Shown: positions 7,876 through 18,412 of the stretch, piece by piece | How positions within the stretch are numbered: position 1 is the first letter of the stretch | Layout of the letters: each line of letters begins with the position of its first letter | From: Neorhizobium galegae | GTDB lineage: Bacteria > Pseudomonadota > Alphaproteobacteria > Rhizobiales > Rhizobiaceae | Direction: 5' to 3' | DNA length: 64,000 nt | NCBI RefSeq assembly: GCF_017877055.1 | Contig: NZ_JAGIPG010000001.1 | Location: forward strand, 496,001 to 560,000 | Position numbers and translations under genes: made by a program | The notes under the pieces: model-generated | Told to the model about the DNA's origin: nothing | The model's database searches: none | The model's input: only the letters and a program-made list of their open reading frames with translations

Positions 7876-9090
7876 ATGACGTCCTCTCAGAATTCCGGCG
7901 CATTGCGCGCTGTGACGACGGAAAATGTTGGCCCTCTCGAGGCCGAAGCCCGAAAAGGCTCGCCGGCTGCGGAACAGCCGGCCGCTGCCGAGGCGATTGC
8001 GGCTCCGGCTGCCGCCAAGGCGCCTGAAAAGAAGAAACGCCGCGGTCTGCTTTTGCCTATCATCGCGCTTGCCCTCCTCGGTGGCGCCGGCTGGTATGGT
8101 TACAACTGGTGGATCGACGGTCGGTTCCTGGTTTCCACCGACGATGCATATATCGAGGGCAATATCGCGGTGATCTCGCCGAAAGTCTCCGGTTACGTCG
8201 CAAAGGTCAACGTTGTCGAGAACCAGGCCGTCAAGGCCGGCGAGCCGCTCGTCACCCTCGACGACGGCGATTATCAGCTTGCCCTTCGCAAGGCGCAGAC
8301 CGCCATCGAATCCGCCAATCTCGCTGTCTCCCGCATCGACGCGCAGATCGTCGGCGGCGAAGCGGCGGTGAAGCAGGCGCAGGCCCAGCAGGGCGCTCTC
8401 GAAGCCGCCGTTCGCGGCGCCGAGATCACCCAGAAGCGCGCCACGAGCCTGCAGGCAAGTGCGGTCGGCACCGCCGCCGCGCTCGACAATGCAGAGATCG
8501 CGCTCGAACAGGCTCGCGCCAACCTCGTCGCCGGCCAAGCGGCGGTCGCGTCGGCCCAGGCCAATATCGGTCTCCTGCGTGCCCAGCGCGACGAGGCGGT
8601 CAATACGATCCATACCCAGGAGCTCGCCCGGGACCAGGCCCAGCGCGATTTGAACTTCACGGTCCTGAAGGCGCCTTATGACGGCGTCATCGGCAACCTC
8701 TCCGTCCAGACGGGCGATCTCGTCTCGATCGGCAAGCGGCTCGCGTCCCTGGTGCCGCTGACCGAGCTCTATATCGAGGCGAATTTCAAGGAAACCCAGC
8801 TCGGCAACATGCAGCCGGGTTCCAAGGTCCGCGTGCATGTGGATGCCTATGAGGATCACAACATCACAGGCACGGTCGTGTCGATCGCGCCGGCCTCGGG
8901 TGCCGTCTTCTCGATGCTGCCGCCGGAAAATGCGACCGGCAACTTCACCAAGGTCGTGCAGCGCGTTCCGGTTCGCATCGCGATCCCGAAGGAAGACCTC
9001 GAACGCCAGCACCTTCGCGCCGGCTTGAGCGTCGTCGTCGACGTCGATACCCGGACCGCACCCGGCAACAGCGCCGTCGCTGCCAAGTAA
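7876..9090 (+). CDS. emrA: HlyD/EmrA-type membrane fusion protein
   Basis: Periplasmic adaptor of 404 aa for an MFS multidrug pump. An Ala-rich cytoplasmic N-terminus (1-55) leads to a KKKRR positive patch and a single membrane anchor (about 57-78). Next comes the biotinyl-lipoyl-like half-motif STDDAYIEGNIAVISPKVSGYV (about 92-115), which is diagnostic of EmrA. A long Ala/Gln-rich alpha-helical hairpin spans about 140-265, and the second lipoyl half plus beta-barrel (APYDGVIGNLSVQTGDLV) occupies 270-395. It links the inner-membrane EmrB-like carrier to an outer-membrane TolC-type channel not encoded here. emrB begins 21 bases after the stop, so the two are co-transcribed. Confidence 0.93.
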   Translation: MTSSQNSGALRAVTTENVGPLEAEARKGSPAAEQPAAAEAIAAPAAAKAPEKKKRRGLLLPIIALALLGGAGWYGYNWWIDGRFLVSTDDAYIEGNIAVISPKVSGYVAKVNVVENQAVKAGEPLVTLDDGDYQLALRKAQTAIESANLAVSRIDAQIVGGEAAVKQAQAQQGALEAAVRGAEITQKRATSLQASAVGTAAALDNAEIALEQARANLVAGQAAVASAQANIGLLRAQRDEAVNTIHTQELARDQAQRDLNFTVLKAPYDGVIGNLSVQTGDLVSIGKRLASLVPLTELYIEANFKETQLGNMQPGSKVRVHVDAYEDHNITGTVVSIAPASGAVFSMLPPENATGNFTKVVQRVPVRIAIPKEDLERQHLRAGLSVVVDVDTRTAPGNSAVAAK

Positions 9091-9111
9091 AGAGAACCAA
9101 GGAGAGCGGCC

Positions 9112-10704
9112 ATGGCAGGAGTAACGGCCACGGCGGGTCCATCCCCTATGGCGATGCCGGCCGACCAGCCGATGGACAGACGCAAGCTCATCGCCTTCTT
9201 CGCGATGGTCTTCGGCATGTTCATGTCGATCCTCGACATCCAGATCGTCTCGGCCTCGCTCGCGGAAATCCAGGCCGGCCTGTCGGCCGGCTCGGACGAG
9301 ATCGCCTGGGTGCAGACCTCCTACCTGATCGCCGAAGTGATCATGATCCCGCTGTCGGGCACGCTTGCCCGCATCATGTCGACGCGCATCCTGTTCTCCA
9401 TGTGCGCGGCCGGCTTCACGATAGCCAGCATCCTGTGTGCCACTGCCACGAACATTGACGAGATGATCGTCTATCGCGCCATCCAGGGCTTCATCGGCGG
9501 CGGCATGATCCCTTCGGTCTTCGCGGCGGCTTTCACCATCTTCCCGCCGTCGAAACGCAGCATCGTGTCGCCGATCATTGGTCTCGTCGCGACGCTCGCC
9601 CCGACGATCGGTCCGACCGTCGGCGGTTACCTTTCCAATTCCTTCTCCTGGCACTGGCTGTTTCTGGTCAATGTCATCCCCGGCATCATCGTGACTGCCG
9701 TCACCTTCACGCTGATCGACTTCGACAAGCCACAGCTGCAGCTCATGAAGAAGTTCGACTGGTGGGGGCTCGCCTCCATGGCCGTCTTCCTGGGCGCGCT
9801 GGAATACGTGCTTGAAGAGGGCAACAACAAGGACTGGTTCAGCGACGACAAGATCGTCATCGGCACCGTCTTCATCGTCATCGGCGCCGTGGTGTTCTTC
9901 TGGCGTGCCTTCAAGGTCGAGTTCCCGATCGTTGATCTCAGGGCGTTCGGCAACGCCAATTTCGCCTTCGGCTCACTGTTCTCCTTCATCATGGGCGTCG
10001 GGCTCTACGGGCTCACCTATCTCTATCCGCTCTATCTCGGTCGCATCCGCCACTACGATTCGCTGATGATCGGGGAGACGATGTTCGTTTCAGGCATCGC
10101 CATGTTCGTCTCGGCGCCGATCGTCGGGCGGCTGTCGAACATCGTCGACCTGCGCATTCTGATGGCGATCGGTTTCGGCTCGTTTGCGATCGGCACTTAC
10201 CTGATGACGGGGCTCACCGCCGACTGGGATTTCTACGAGTTGCTGTTGCCGCAGATCCTGCGCGGGTTCGGGATGATGATGTGCATGGTGCCGATCAGTA
10301 ATATAGCGCTCGGCACGCTTGCGCCGCAACGTATCCAGGGCGCGTCGGGTCTTTTCAACCTGACCCGCAACCTTGGCGGCGCGGTCGGCCTCGCCGTCAT
10401 CAACACGGCGCTGACCCAGCGTTCCGACGAGCACTACGCCCGGCTTTCCGAACACGTCAACTACGGCAATCCGGCTGCGATGAACTGGCTCGACAGCGTC
10501 GGCGCCAACTACAATTCCTTTGGCCTCGACGGCAGCGCCGTCGCGCTTCAGAAGATCTCGGGCATCATCACCCAGCAGGCGACGCTGCTTTCCTTCATGG
10601 ATGTCTTCTTCATCCTGACGGGGCTGTTCGGCAGCCTGATCTTCTTCGTCTTCCTGATCGCCAAGCCGGCCCGCCCCGCAGGGGCCGGTGGCGGCGGGCA
10701 TTGA
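9112..10704 (+). CDS. emrB: DHA2 family MFS multidrug transporter (EmrB/QacA type)
   Basis: Proton-driven exporter of 530 aa with 14 predicted membrane spans. Family motifs include FGMFMSILDIQIVSASL in TM1 (motif D1-like), WVQTSYLIAEVIMIPLSG, the motif C-like stretch GLVATLAPTIGPTVGGYLS in TM5 and a C-terminal cytosolic Gly-rich tail. It pairs with the EmrA-type adaptor immediately upstream to push hydrophobic drugs, uncouplers or plant phenolics through both membranes. The ATG at 9112 follows GGAGAG at the expected distance. A terminator-like hairpin follows at 10731. Its expression should be set by the TetR gene and the two operators upstream of emrA. Confidence 0.94.
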   Translation: MAGVTATAGPSPMAMPADQPMDRRKLIAFFAMVFGMFMSILDIQIVSASLAEIQAGLSAGSDEIAWVQTSYLIAEVIMIPLSGTLARIMSTRILFSMCAAGFTIASILCATATNIDEMIVYRAIQGFIGGGMIPSVFAAAFTIFPPSKRSIVSPIIGLVATLAPTIGPTVGGYLSNSFSWHWLFLVNVIPGIIVTAVTFTLIDFDKPQLQLMKKFDWWGLASMAVFLGALEYVLEEGNNKDWFSDDKIVIGTVFIVIGAVVFFWRAFKVEFPIVDLRAFGNANFAFGSLFSFIMGVGLYGLTYLYPLYLGRIRHYDSLMIGETMFVSGIAMFVSAPIVGRLSNIVDLRILMAIGFGSFAIGTYLMTGLTADWDFYELLLPQILRGFGMMMCMVPISNIALGTLAPQRIQGASGLFNLTRNLGGAVGLAVINTALTQRSDEHYARLSEHVNYGNPAAMNWLDSVGANYNSFGLDGSAVALQKISGIITQQATLLSFMDVFFILTGLFGSLIFFVFLIAKPARPAGAGGGGH

Positions 10705-10730
10705 TCGCAGCATTCCACCGCCGGGAAGGG

Positions 10731-10762
10731 GGCCGTCATGCAAGTGGCGGCCTTTTTCTTTT
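10731..10762 (+). terminator. Rho-independent terminator after emrB
   Basis: A GGCCG..CGGCC stem with a short loop is followed directly by TTTTTCTTTT. It lies 27 bases past the emrB stop and separates the efflux operon from the lacI gene. Confidence 0.7.
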
Positions 10763-10792
10763 GGGGGCGGCTTTTTGAAACACGTACCTCAA

Positions 10793-10816
10793 ATTCTGAT
10801 TTACGTACCTCAGAAT
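10793..10816. promoter_or_regulatory. 24-base palindromic LacI-type operator upstream of the xyl lacI gene
   Basis: Arms ATTCTGA and TCAGAAT flank a central TACGTA palindrome, all sharing one centre; only two base pairs break the symmetry. LacI-family proteins bind even palindromes of this kind. The site ends 29 bases before the lacI ATG. A second copy matching at 22 of 24 positions lies at 15668-15691 in front of the sugar ABC operon. An extra ACGTACCTCA half-site occurs 21 bases upstream (from 10782), about two helical turns away. Confidence 0.75.
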
Positions 10817-10845
10817 TTCCGCTAACACGGTCGGCGGAGGAGTTC

Positions 10846-11886
10846 ATGAAGCCCACAGTCCACGACATTGCGAAGATCGCCGGCGTCAGCCTCGCGACCG
10901 TCGACCGGGTCCTCAACGGCCGGCCGGGCGTGCGTTCCGTCACCCGCGGCAAGGTCGAGGACGCGATCACTTCGCTCGGCTACGTGCGCGATCTCGCCGC
11001 AGCCAACCTTGCCAAAAGCCGGACCTATTCCTTCGTCTTCATTCTGCCGGCCAACGACAACTCCTTCATGATCGGCTTGCATGAGGAAGTGCGTGGCGCG
11101 GTCGCCCGCTCGAGCGCCGAACGCACCGATATCCGCATCGTCGACGTGCCGCCCTTCGATCCGGGCGCGCTGGTTGCGGCACTTGAAGCCGTGCTTGCCG
11201 AGAAGCCGGCCGGTGTCGCCTTCGTCGCCATCGATGCGCCGGAAGTCCGAGCCGTCGCCCGCCGCCTCACGGAGGCCGGCGTCCCGATGGTAACGCTCGT
11301 GTCGGATCTGCCGGATTCCTCCCGCGACCATTATGCGGGCATCGACAATATCGCCGCCGGCCGCACCGCCGGCAGCCTGATGGGACGATTCCTCAGCGGC
11401 CCTCTCCTCGGCGAACGAGGGGCAACCGTCGCGGTACTTGCCGGCTCCATGCTGGTGCGCGACCATCGCGAGCGGCTTGAAGGTTTTTCGACCGTCATCG
11501 CACACGCCTATCCGAACGTCCATATCCTGCCCGTGCTCGAAGGCCGTGACGATCCGGGGCTCTCCGAGACGATGGTCGCGGAGGCGCTGCGCCGCAATGC
11601 GGACATCGCCGGCATCTACAGTCTCGGTGCCGGCAACCGAGGCCTCATCCGCGCGCTGCAGAAGGCGCACGGACCCCGCCGGCCGCTCGTCATCGCTCAT
11701 GAACTGACCGCCTCGACCCGCGCCGCACTTGCCGACGGCGTCATCGACGCGGTTCTGAACCAGGATGCGGGCCACGAAGTGAGAAGCGCGATCCGCGTGC
11801 TGAAAGCCAAGGCAGACGGCCTGCCGGTGCTCGCCGCCCAGGAACGCATCCGCATCGACATATTCTTGAAAGACAATCTGCCCTGA
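10846..11886 (+). CDS. LacI family transcriptional regulator of the xylose/sugar island
   Basis: Repressor-type protein of 346 aa. The N-terminal LacI HTH (residues 3-25, TVHDIAKIAGVSLATVDRVL) and hinge helix (about 48-57, LAAANLAKSR) are followed by a periplasmic-binding-protein-like sugar domain (about 60-340). The ATG at 10846 is chosen because GGAGG lies five bases before it and the HTH starts at once; the open frame upstream is in the operator. It precedes xylB by 25 bases and xylA beyond it, so the three probably form one operon. The same 24-base palindrome precedes this gene and the ABC importer, suggesting autoregulation plus control of uptake in trans. The inducer could be xylose or a related sugar, by context only. 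Confidence 0.92.
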   Translation: MKPTVHDIAKIAGVSLATVDRVLNGRPGVRSVTRGKVEDAITSLGYVRDLAAANLAKSRTYSFVFILPANDNSFMIGLHEEVRGAVARSSAERTDIRIVDVPPFDPGALVAALEAVLAEKPAGVAFVAIDAPEVRAVARRLTEAGVPMVTLVSDLPDSSRDHYAGIDNIAAGRTAGSLMGRFLSGPLLGERGATVAVLAGSMLVRDHRERLEGFSTVIAHAYPNVHILPVLEGRDDPGLSETMVAEALRRNADIAGIYSLGAGNRGLIRALQKAHGPRRPLVIAHELTASTRAALADGVIDAVLNQDAGHEVRSAIRVLKAKADGLPVLAAQERIRIDIFLKDNLP

Positions 11887-11911
11887 AGGGCGGAGCATTA
11901 GGAGAAACACC

Positions 11912-13366
11912 ATGTATCTCGGTCTCGATCTCGGCACTTCGGGCGTCAAGGCGATGCTGATCGACGGCGATCAGACGATCGTCGGTTCGGCGAGCGGCTC
12001 GCTCGACGTCTCGCGTCCGCATTCCGGCTGGTCTGAACAGGATCCCGCCCACTGGATCCGCGCTACCGAAGAAGCGGTCACCGGTCTCAAGGCAAAATTT
12101 CCGAAGGAACTCGCGGCGGTGAAGGGCATCGGCCTTTCCGGCCAGATGCATGGCGCGACGCTGCTGGACAGCGAAGACAAGGTGCTGCGGCCCTGCATTC
12201 TCTGGAACGACACACGTTCCCATCAGGAAGCGGCCGCCCTTGATGCGAACCCGATCTTCCGCAAGCTCACCGGCAATATCGTCTTCCCCGGCTTCACCGC
12301 GCCGAAGCTCGTCTGGGTCGCGAAAAACGAGCCTGACATCTTCGCGAAGGTCGCCAAGGTGCTGCTGCCGAAGGATTACCTGCGTCTCTGGCTGACCGGC
12401 GAGCACATCTCCGAAATGTCGGATTCGGCCGGCACGTCCTGGCTCGATACCGGCGCCCGCAAGTGGTCGTCGGAACTGCTTTCGGCCACGGGCCTTGCCG
12501 AAAGCCAGATGCCGTCGCTGGTCGAAGGCACCGAACAGGCCGGCAAGCTGCGTGGCGAGCTTTCCTACAAGTGGGGCATGGGCGAGGGCGTCGTGATCGC
12601 CGGCGGGGCAGGGGACAATGCGGCGTCCGCCTGCGGCATGGGCACGGTCGCCCCGGGCAATGCCTTCGTTTCGCTCGGCACGTCCGGCGTGCTTTTCGCC
12701 GCCAACGCCTCGTATCTGCCGAAGCCGGAAAGTGCCGTGCATGCCTTCTGCCATGCGCTGCCGAAGACCTGGCACCAGATGGGCGTCATCCTGTCGGCGA
12801 CCGACGCGCTCAACTGGTATTCGCAGATTGCCGGCAAGACGGCCGCCGAACTCACCGGCGAACTCGGCGACACGCTGAAGACGCCCTCCGGCGTCACCTT
12901 CCTGCCTTACCTTTCCGGCGAGCGCACGCCGCATAACGACGCGGCCATCCGAGGCGCCTTCATCGGTCTGGAACATGAAAGCAGCCGGTCGGTACTGACC
13001 CAGGCGGTGCTCGAAGGTGTCACCTTTGCCATCCGCGACAATCTCGAAGCACTGAAATCCGCCGGCACCTCGATTTCCCGCGTCACCGCGATCGGCGGCG
13101 GCTCCCGCTCCCGCTACTGGCTGCAATCGATCGCCACGTCTCTTGGCGTGCCGGTGGATATTCCGGCCGACGGCGATTTCGGAGCCGCCTTCGGAGCCGC
13201 GCGCCTCGGCCTCATCGCAGCCACCGGCGCCGACCCGCTTTCCGTCTGCTCGGCCCCGAAAACCGACGAGACCATCGAGCCTGTCGCGGCTCTTTCGGAA
13301 GCATACGACACCGCATACGCCCGCTACCGGGCGCTCTATCCGGCGATCAGATCGCTGGCGCATTGA
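11912..13366 (+). CDS. xylB: Xylulokinase
   Basis: FGGY-family sugar kinase of 484 aa that phosphorylates D-xylulose to xylulose 5-phosphate, the entry to the pentose phosphate pathway. Domain I starts with the phosphate-binding loop YLGLDLGTSGVKAMLID; SGQMHGATLLD (about 75) is the xylulokinase-specific substrate region; the C-terminal domain carries YLSGERTPHNDAAIRG (about 330) and an adenosine loop, AIGGGSRSRYWLQ (about 395). Length matches E. coli XylB. AGGAG precedes the ATG. It is sandwiched between lacI and xylA, which settles the pentulose specificity. Confidence 0.96.
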   Translation: MYLGLDLGTSGVKAMLIDGDQTIVGSASGSLDVSRPHSGWSEQDPAHWIRATEEAVTGLKAKFPKELAAVKGIGLSGQMHGATLLDSEDKVLRPCILWNDTRSHQEAAALDANPIFRKLTGNIVFPGFTAPKLVWVAKNEPDIFAKVAKVLLPKDYLRLWLTGEHISEMSDSAGTSWLDTGARKWSSELLSATGLAESQMPSLVEGTEQAGKLRGELSYKWGMGEGVVIAGGAGDNAASACGMGTVAPGNAFVSLGTSGVLFAANASYLPKPESAVHAFCHALPKTWHQMGVILSATDALNWYSQIAGKTAAELTGELGDTLKTPSGVTFLPYLSGERTPHNDAAIRGAFIGLEHESSRSVLTQAVLEGVTFAIRDNLEALKSAGTSISRVTAIGGGSRSRYWLQSIATSLGVPVDIPADGDFGAAFGAARLGLIAATGADPLSVCSAPKTDETIEPVAALSEAYDTAYARYRALYPAIRSLAH

Positions 13367-13374
13367 GTATGAGG

Positions 13375-13446
13375 CGCCCCCTCATCCGCCGCGACCATCT
13401 TCTCCCCTCGGGGAGAAGATGGTCCGAAGGGTCGGATAAGGGGGCG
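13375..13446. repeat. Nested palindromic intergenic repeat between xylB and xylA
   Basis: Outer arms CGCCCCCTCATCCG (13375-13388) and CGGATAAGGGGGCG (13433-13446) pair at 13 of 14 positions. Inside them lies a perfect inverted repeat at 13394-13423, arms ACCATCTTCTCCC and GGGAGAAGATGGT with a 4-base loop. This is a REP-like dispersed element of rhizobial type. In the xylBA transcript it would form a stable hairpin and may set different mRNA stability for the two cistrons. Confidence 0.8.
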
Positions 13447-13490
13447 ACCCATCCGCCAAACAACAATTCGAACCCAAGGAGAAACACCCC

Positions 13491-14801
13491 ATGAGCACAG
13501 GCTTTTTCGGAGACATCCAGAAAATCAAATACGAAGGCCCGGACAGCACCAATCCGCTGGCCTTCCGCCACTACAATCCGGACGAGATCGTCGCCGGCAA
13601 GCGCATGGAGGATCACCTCCGCTTCGCCGTCGCCTATTGGCACACGTTCACTTGGCCAGGCGGTGACCCCTTCGGGGGCCAGACGTTCCAGCGCCCCTGG
13701 TTCTCGGATACGATGGAAGCGGCGAAGATGAAGGCCGATGTCGCCTTCGAATTCTTCTCGTTGCTCGGTTCGCCGTTCTACTGCTTCCACGATGCCGACG
13801 TGCGCCCGGAAGGTAATAATTTCGCCGAGAACACGAAAAACCTCAACGAGATCGTCGACTATTTCGAGAAGAAGCAGGCGGAGACCGGCACCAAGCTGCT
13901 TTGGGGTACGGCAAACCTGTTCTCGAACCGCCGCTACATGTCGGGCGCTGCGACCAATCCGGATCCGGACGTTTTTGCGTTTGCCGCCGCGACCGTCAAA
14001 ACCTGCCTCGACGCCACCAAGCGCCTCGGCGGTGCCAACTACGTTCTGTGGGGCGGCCGCGAAGGTTACGAGACGCTGCTCAACACCGACCTGTCGCGTG
14101 AACTCGACCAGATGGGCCGCTTCCTCAACCTCGTGGTCGAATACAAGTACAAGATCGGCTTCGAAGGCACGATCCTGATCGAGCCGAAGCCGCAGGAGCC
14201 GACCAAGCACCAGTACGATTACGACGTCTCCACCGTCTATGCCTTCCTGCAGAAGAACGGGCTGGAGAAGGAAGTGAAAGTCAATATCGAGCAGGGTCAT
14301 GCGATCCTCGCCGGCCATTCCTTCGAGCACGAAATCGCCATGGCCAACGCCTTCGGCATTTTCGGTTCGATCGACATGAACCGCAACGACATGCAGTCCG
14401 GCTGGGATACCGACCAGTTCCCCAACAATGTGCCGGAAATGGCGCTCGCCTACTATCATGTCCTGGCCGGCGGCGGCTTCCAGAACGGCGGCACCAATTT
14501 CGACGCCAAGCTGCGCCGCCAGTCGCTCGATCCTGAAGACCTGCTGATCGGCCATATCGGCGGCATGGACTGCTGCGCCCGCGGCATCAAGGCGGCGGCG
14601 AAGATGCTGGACGACGGTGCGTTGAAGGCTCCGCTCGACGCCCGCTACGAGAAGTGGGACAGCCCGGAGTACCAGAAGATGCTGCGCGGCGAGTACAAGC
14701 TCGACGACATCGCTTCCTGGGTCGAGAAGCAGAACATCAACCCGGAACCGAAGTCCGGCCGCCAGGAATATCTGGAAAACGTCGTCAATCGCTACGTTTG
14801 A
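13491..14801 (+). CDS. xylA: Xylose isomerase
   Basis: TIM-barrel isomerase of 436 aa converting D-xylose to D-xylulose, a cytoplasmic tetramer using two divalent metals. The length fits the class II (long) enzymes such as that of E. coli (440 aa). Visible signatures are [11 protein letters not shown] (catalytic His-Asp, about residue 100), [13 protein letters not shown] (about 185), [14 protein letters not shown] (metal-binding Glu, about 230), [19 protein letters not shown] (about 265) and GSIDMNRND (about 295). AAGGAG lies seven bases before the ATG. It follows xylB after a 124-base gap that holds a palindromic repeat, and ends at a GC hairpin. Confidence 0.97.
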   Translation: MSTGFFGDIQKIKYEGPDSTNPLAFRHYNPDEIVAGKRMEDHLRFAVAYWHTFTWPGGDPFGGQTFQRPWFSDTMEAAKMKADVAFEFFSLLGSPFYCFHDADVRPEGNNFAENTKNLNEIVDYFEKKQAETGTKLLWGTANLFSNRRYMSGAATNPDPDVFAFAAATVKTCLDATKRLGGANYVLWGGREGYETLLNTDLSRELDQMGRFLNLVVEYKYKIGFEGTILIEPKPQEPTKHQYDYDVSTVYAFLQKNGLEKEVKVNIEQGHAILAGHSFEHEIAMANAFGIFGSIDMNRNDMQSGWDTDQFPNNVPEMALAYYHVLAGGGFQNGGTNFDAKLRRQSLDPEDLLIGHIGGMDCCARGIKAAAKMLDDGALKAPLDARYEKWDSPEYQKMLRGEYKLDDIASWVEKQNINPEPKSGRQEYLENVVNRYV

Positions 14802-14808
14802 TGTTGGA

Positions 14809-14835
14809 GGCGGGTGAGGCTCAGCCTCGCCCGCC
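14809..14835 (+). terminator. GC-rich hairpin after xylA
   Basis: GGCGGG-TGAGGCT pairs with AGCCTC-GCCCGCC around a single-base centre, starting 7 bases past the xylA stop. There is no T-run after it, so it may act as a factor-assisted terminator or a 3' stabilising hairpin. Confidence 0.45.
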
Positions 14836-14918
14836 CGCAAGCTGCGGGTGGTTCTCGCCTTCAGATGATGTTGGGACGGTCGGAGTGGTGCGCGTCGCCT
14901 TGCCGATGGCCAGGTTTG

Positions 14919-15485
14919 TTAATCGAACCGACGCATGCCGTACGCAAATATTCCAAAGCTGGTGCCGCGACCGGTGACGACGATCTTGCTACCCCGCGCC
15001 AAACCTAGCTTGAACTCGTTTTTGACGCCGCAAAGCTTGTCAAAGAAAAAGGGAAGCTCTTGGAGTGAAAGAGGAGAGCGGCACCCTCTGGAACTGGGGG
15101 GATGAGCATCGTCAACCACATATGTGAGGTCGGTCTGATGACCCGCGATCACCGCAAGGATCATTGGCCCTGCAATGACGATGGAGCTCTTTCCCAGAAA
15201 GAACCCACCTAACGGAGATGCTAGAGCGGCACAAAGCTTTTTCAGATCGTTACCGGGCATATTATCGATGTGCCGCGACAGGAGGCAAGGCAGCAGGATC
15301 CCACCGAGTAAACCTCCTGCAAGACCGGGAACGAATGCGGTCCTTGTCCATTCCGCCGATGGCGTGAACTGAAAACCAAACACTTGCGGTAAAGCAGGCA
15401 CTGCGCCAATCAGAAAAGCGATTTTGACTAGCCTCCATGCTTGTTTGGCCGGTTGCCCTATCGGCTTTTCCTCTAGCTCATCCAT
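14919..15485 (-). CDS. Hypothetical membrane protein inside the sugar island
   Basis: Protein of 188 aa that I do not recognise. Hydrophobic segments lie at about residues 19-38 (VKIAFLIGAVPALPQVFGF), 50-70 (FVPGLAGGLLGGILLPCLL) and 84-115 (LASPLGGFFLGKS..IVIAGPMILAVIAG), giving three or four spans. A polar C-terminal part contains HPPSSRGCRSP and several Lys/Arg. AAGG precedes the ATG at 15483-15485. It is transcribed against the sugar genes on both sides and its base composition is visibly less GC-rich, so it may be a recent insertion between xylA and the ABC operon. No function is assigned. Confidence 0.6.
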   Translation of the reverse strand: MDELEEKPIGQPAKQAWRLVKIAFLIGAVPALPQVFGFQFTPSAEWTRTAFVPGLAGGLLGGILLPCLLSRHIDNMPGNDLKKLCAALASPLGGFFLGKSSIVIAGPMILAVIAGHQTDLTYVVDDAHPPSSRGCRSPLSLQELPFFFDKLCGVKNEFKLGLARGSKIVVTGRGTSFGIFAYGMRRFD

Positions 15486-15667
15486 GCAACCTTATCGCCC
15501 GTCCGGTAGCCCATCTGGAGCTTCTCTGGCACGCCAAGGAGCCCTCTTCAAGAGCGTCTTGCACGCCAGGGTGTTACTAGCGTTCTCGTTTGAGGCGCTG
15601 TTCGTGCCAACGATAAATGCAGGTAGATCTGCGCGAGCCATTTCAACGCATGTATATCTGAGAGGGA

Positions 15668-15691
15668 AATCTGCTTTACGTACCTCAGAAT
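15668..15691. promoter_or_regulatory. Second copy of the 24-base LacI-type operator, in front of the sugar ABC operon
   Basis: Matches the 10793-10816 palindrome at 22 of 24 positions, including the central TACGTA and the complete right half CCTCAGAAT. It lies about 120 bases upstream of the ABC ATPase start. A GGAGGAGTTC string a little downstream (15713-15722) also recurs in front of lacI, so the homology may extend over the whole leader. It links the importer to the LacI gene 4.8 kb upstream. Confidence 0.7.
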
Positions 15692-15812
15692 CTGGGCTAG
15701 CGTTCTTGTAGGGAGGAGTTCGGGTGCAGATTGTCATATACAGGCGTGCTGTCGGTAACGCAGCGGTCCGCTGTCGGGTCGTGTGTTGCTCTATGGTCAA
15801 GGGTGGCGCGCG

Positions 15813-17335
<1,523 letters not shown>

Positions 17336-17336
<1 letters not shown>

Positions 17337-18337
17337 TGGCGAATGTCGCGACCGAAACGGCCAAGGCGCCGAAGACCTCCAAGGACTGGGACATGGCGGC
17401 GGTCGCGCCGTTCATCGCGCTCGCCCTGCTTCTGGTGCTCGGTTATTTCGCCAATCCGAACTTCATGACGATCCCCAATCTGCTCAACGTCGTCACACGC
17501 AGTTCCTTCATCGCCGTCATCGCGCTCGGCGCCACCTATGTGATCACCGCGGGCGGGCTCGACCTCTCGGTCGGCGCAATGCTCGCCTTTGTCGCCAGCC
17601 TGATGATCCTGTTCCTCAACTCGGGGACGATAGCCGATCCGTCCATGGCGCTGGTGGCCGGCATGGCGCTGGCGATTGCGATCGGCGCGGTCTGCGGGCT
17701 CGCCAACGGCCTGATCACCACGATCGGCCGGATCGAACCCTTCATCGCCACCCTCGGCACGATGGGCATCTATCGCGGCCTCACCACCTGGCTGAGCCAG
17801 GGCGGCGCCATCACGGTGCGCGACCGCGATATTCTGGCGCTCTACCGGCCGGTCTATTCCGGCTCTTTCGTCGGCGTGCCGATCCCGATCATCGTCATCT
17901 TCGTCACCGCCGCCATCGCAGCCTTCGTGCTTTACCGCACCCGTTACGGCCGCCATGTGACCGCAGTCGGCTCCAACGAGGACGTCGCGCGTTATTCCGG
18001 CATCTCGATCAACCGGGTGCGCACCGTAACCTACGTCATCCAGGGGCTCTGCGTCGCCGTTGCGGTGCTGCTCTACGTGCCGCGCCTCGGCTCGACATCG
18101 GCGACGACCGGCAGCTTCTGGGAACTGCAGGCGATCACCGCCGTCGTCGTCGGCGGCACGGCGCTCCGGGGAGGGGTCGGGCGCATCTGGGGCACGATCT
18201 GTGGTGCCTTCATTCTGGAAATCGTCGGCAACATCATGCTGTTGTCCAACTTCGTCAGCGAATACCTGATCGGCGCCATCCAGGGAGCGATCATCATCAT
18301 CGCCATGCTGGTCCAAAGGTCGCTGATGCGGAAATGA
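17336..18337 (+). CDS. Sugar ABC transporter permease (RbsC/XylH type)
   Basis: Integral membrane subunit of 333 aa with eight to ten spans, belonging to the BPD_transp_2 family of CUT2 importers. The conserved cytoplasmic loop that contacts the ATPase is seen in YGRHVTAVGSNEDVARYSGI (about residues 205-225), and the ALGATYVITAGGLDLSVGAMLAF segment (about 65-85) is the family hallmark. TGATG at 17334-17338 couples its translation to the upstream ATPase. The binding protein gene starts 75 bases downstream. Substrate is not fixed by the permease sequence. Confidence 0.93.
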
Positions 18338-18412
18338 GGAGATTGACCGGGCTGATGGGTCGCGTCCGGTCTTCAAATATTAAAGACCCTGATATTGTGG
18401 GAGAGAGAAACA

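Noticed and set aside
7501..9654. A 717-codon open frame on the minus strand across emrA and emrB
   Set aside because: It is antisense to genes with strong family motifs, has a low-complexity Arg/Asp/His composition typical of GC-rich shadow frames and no protein features.
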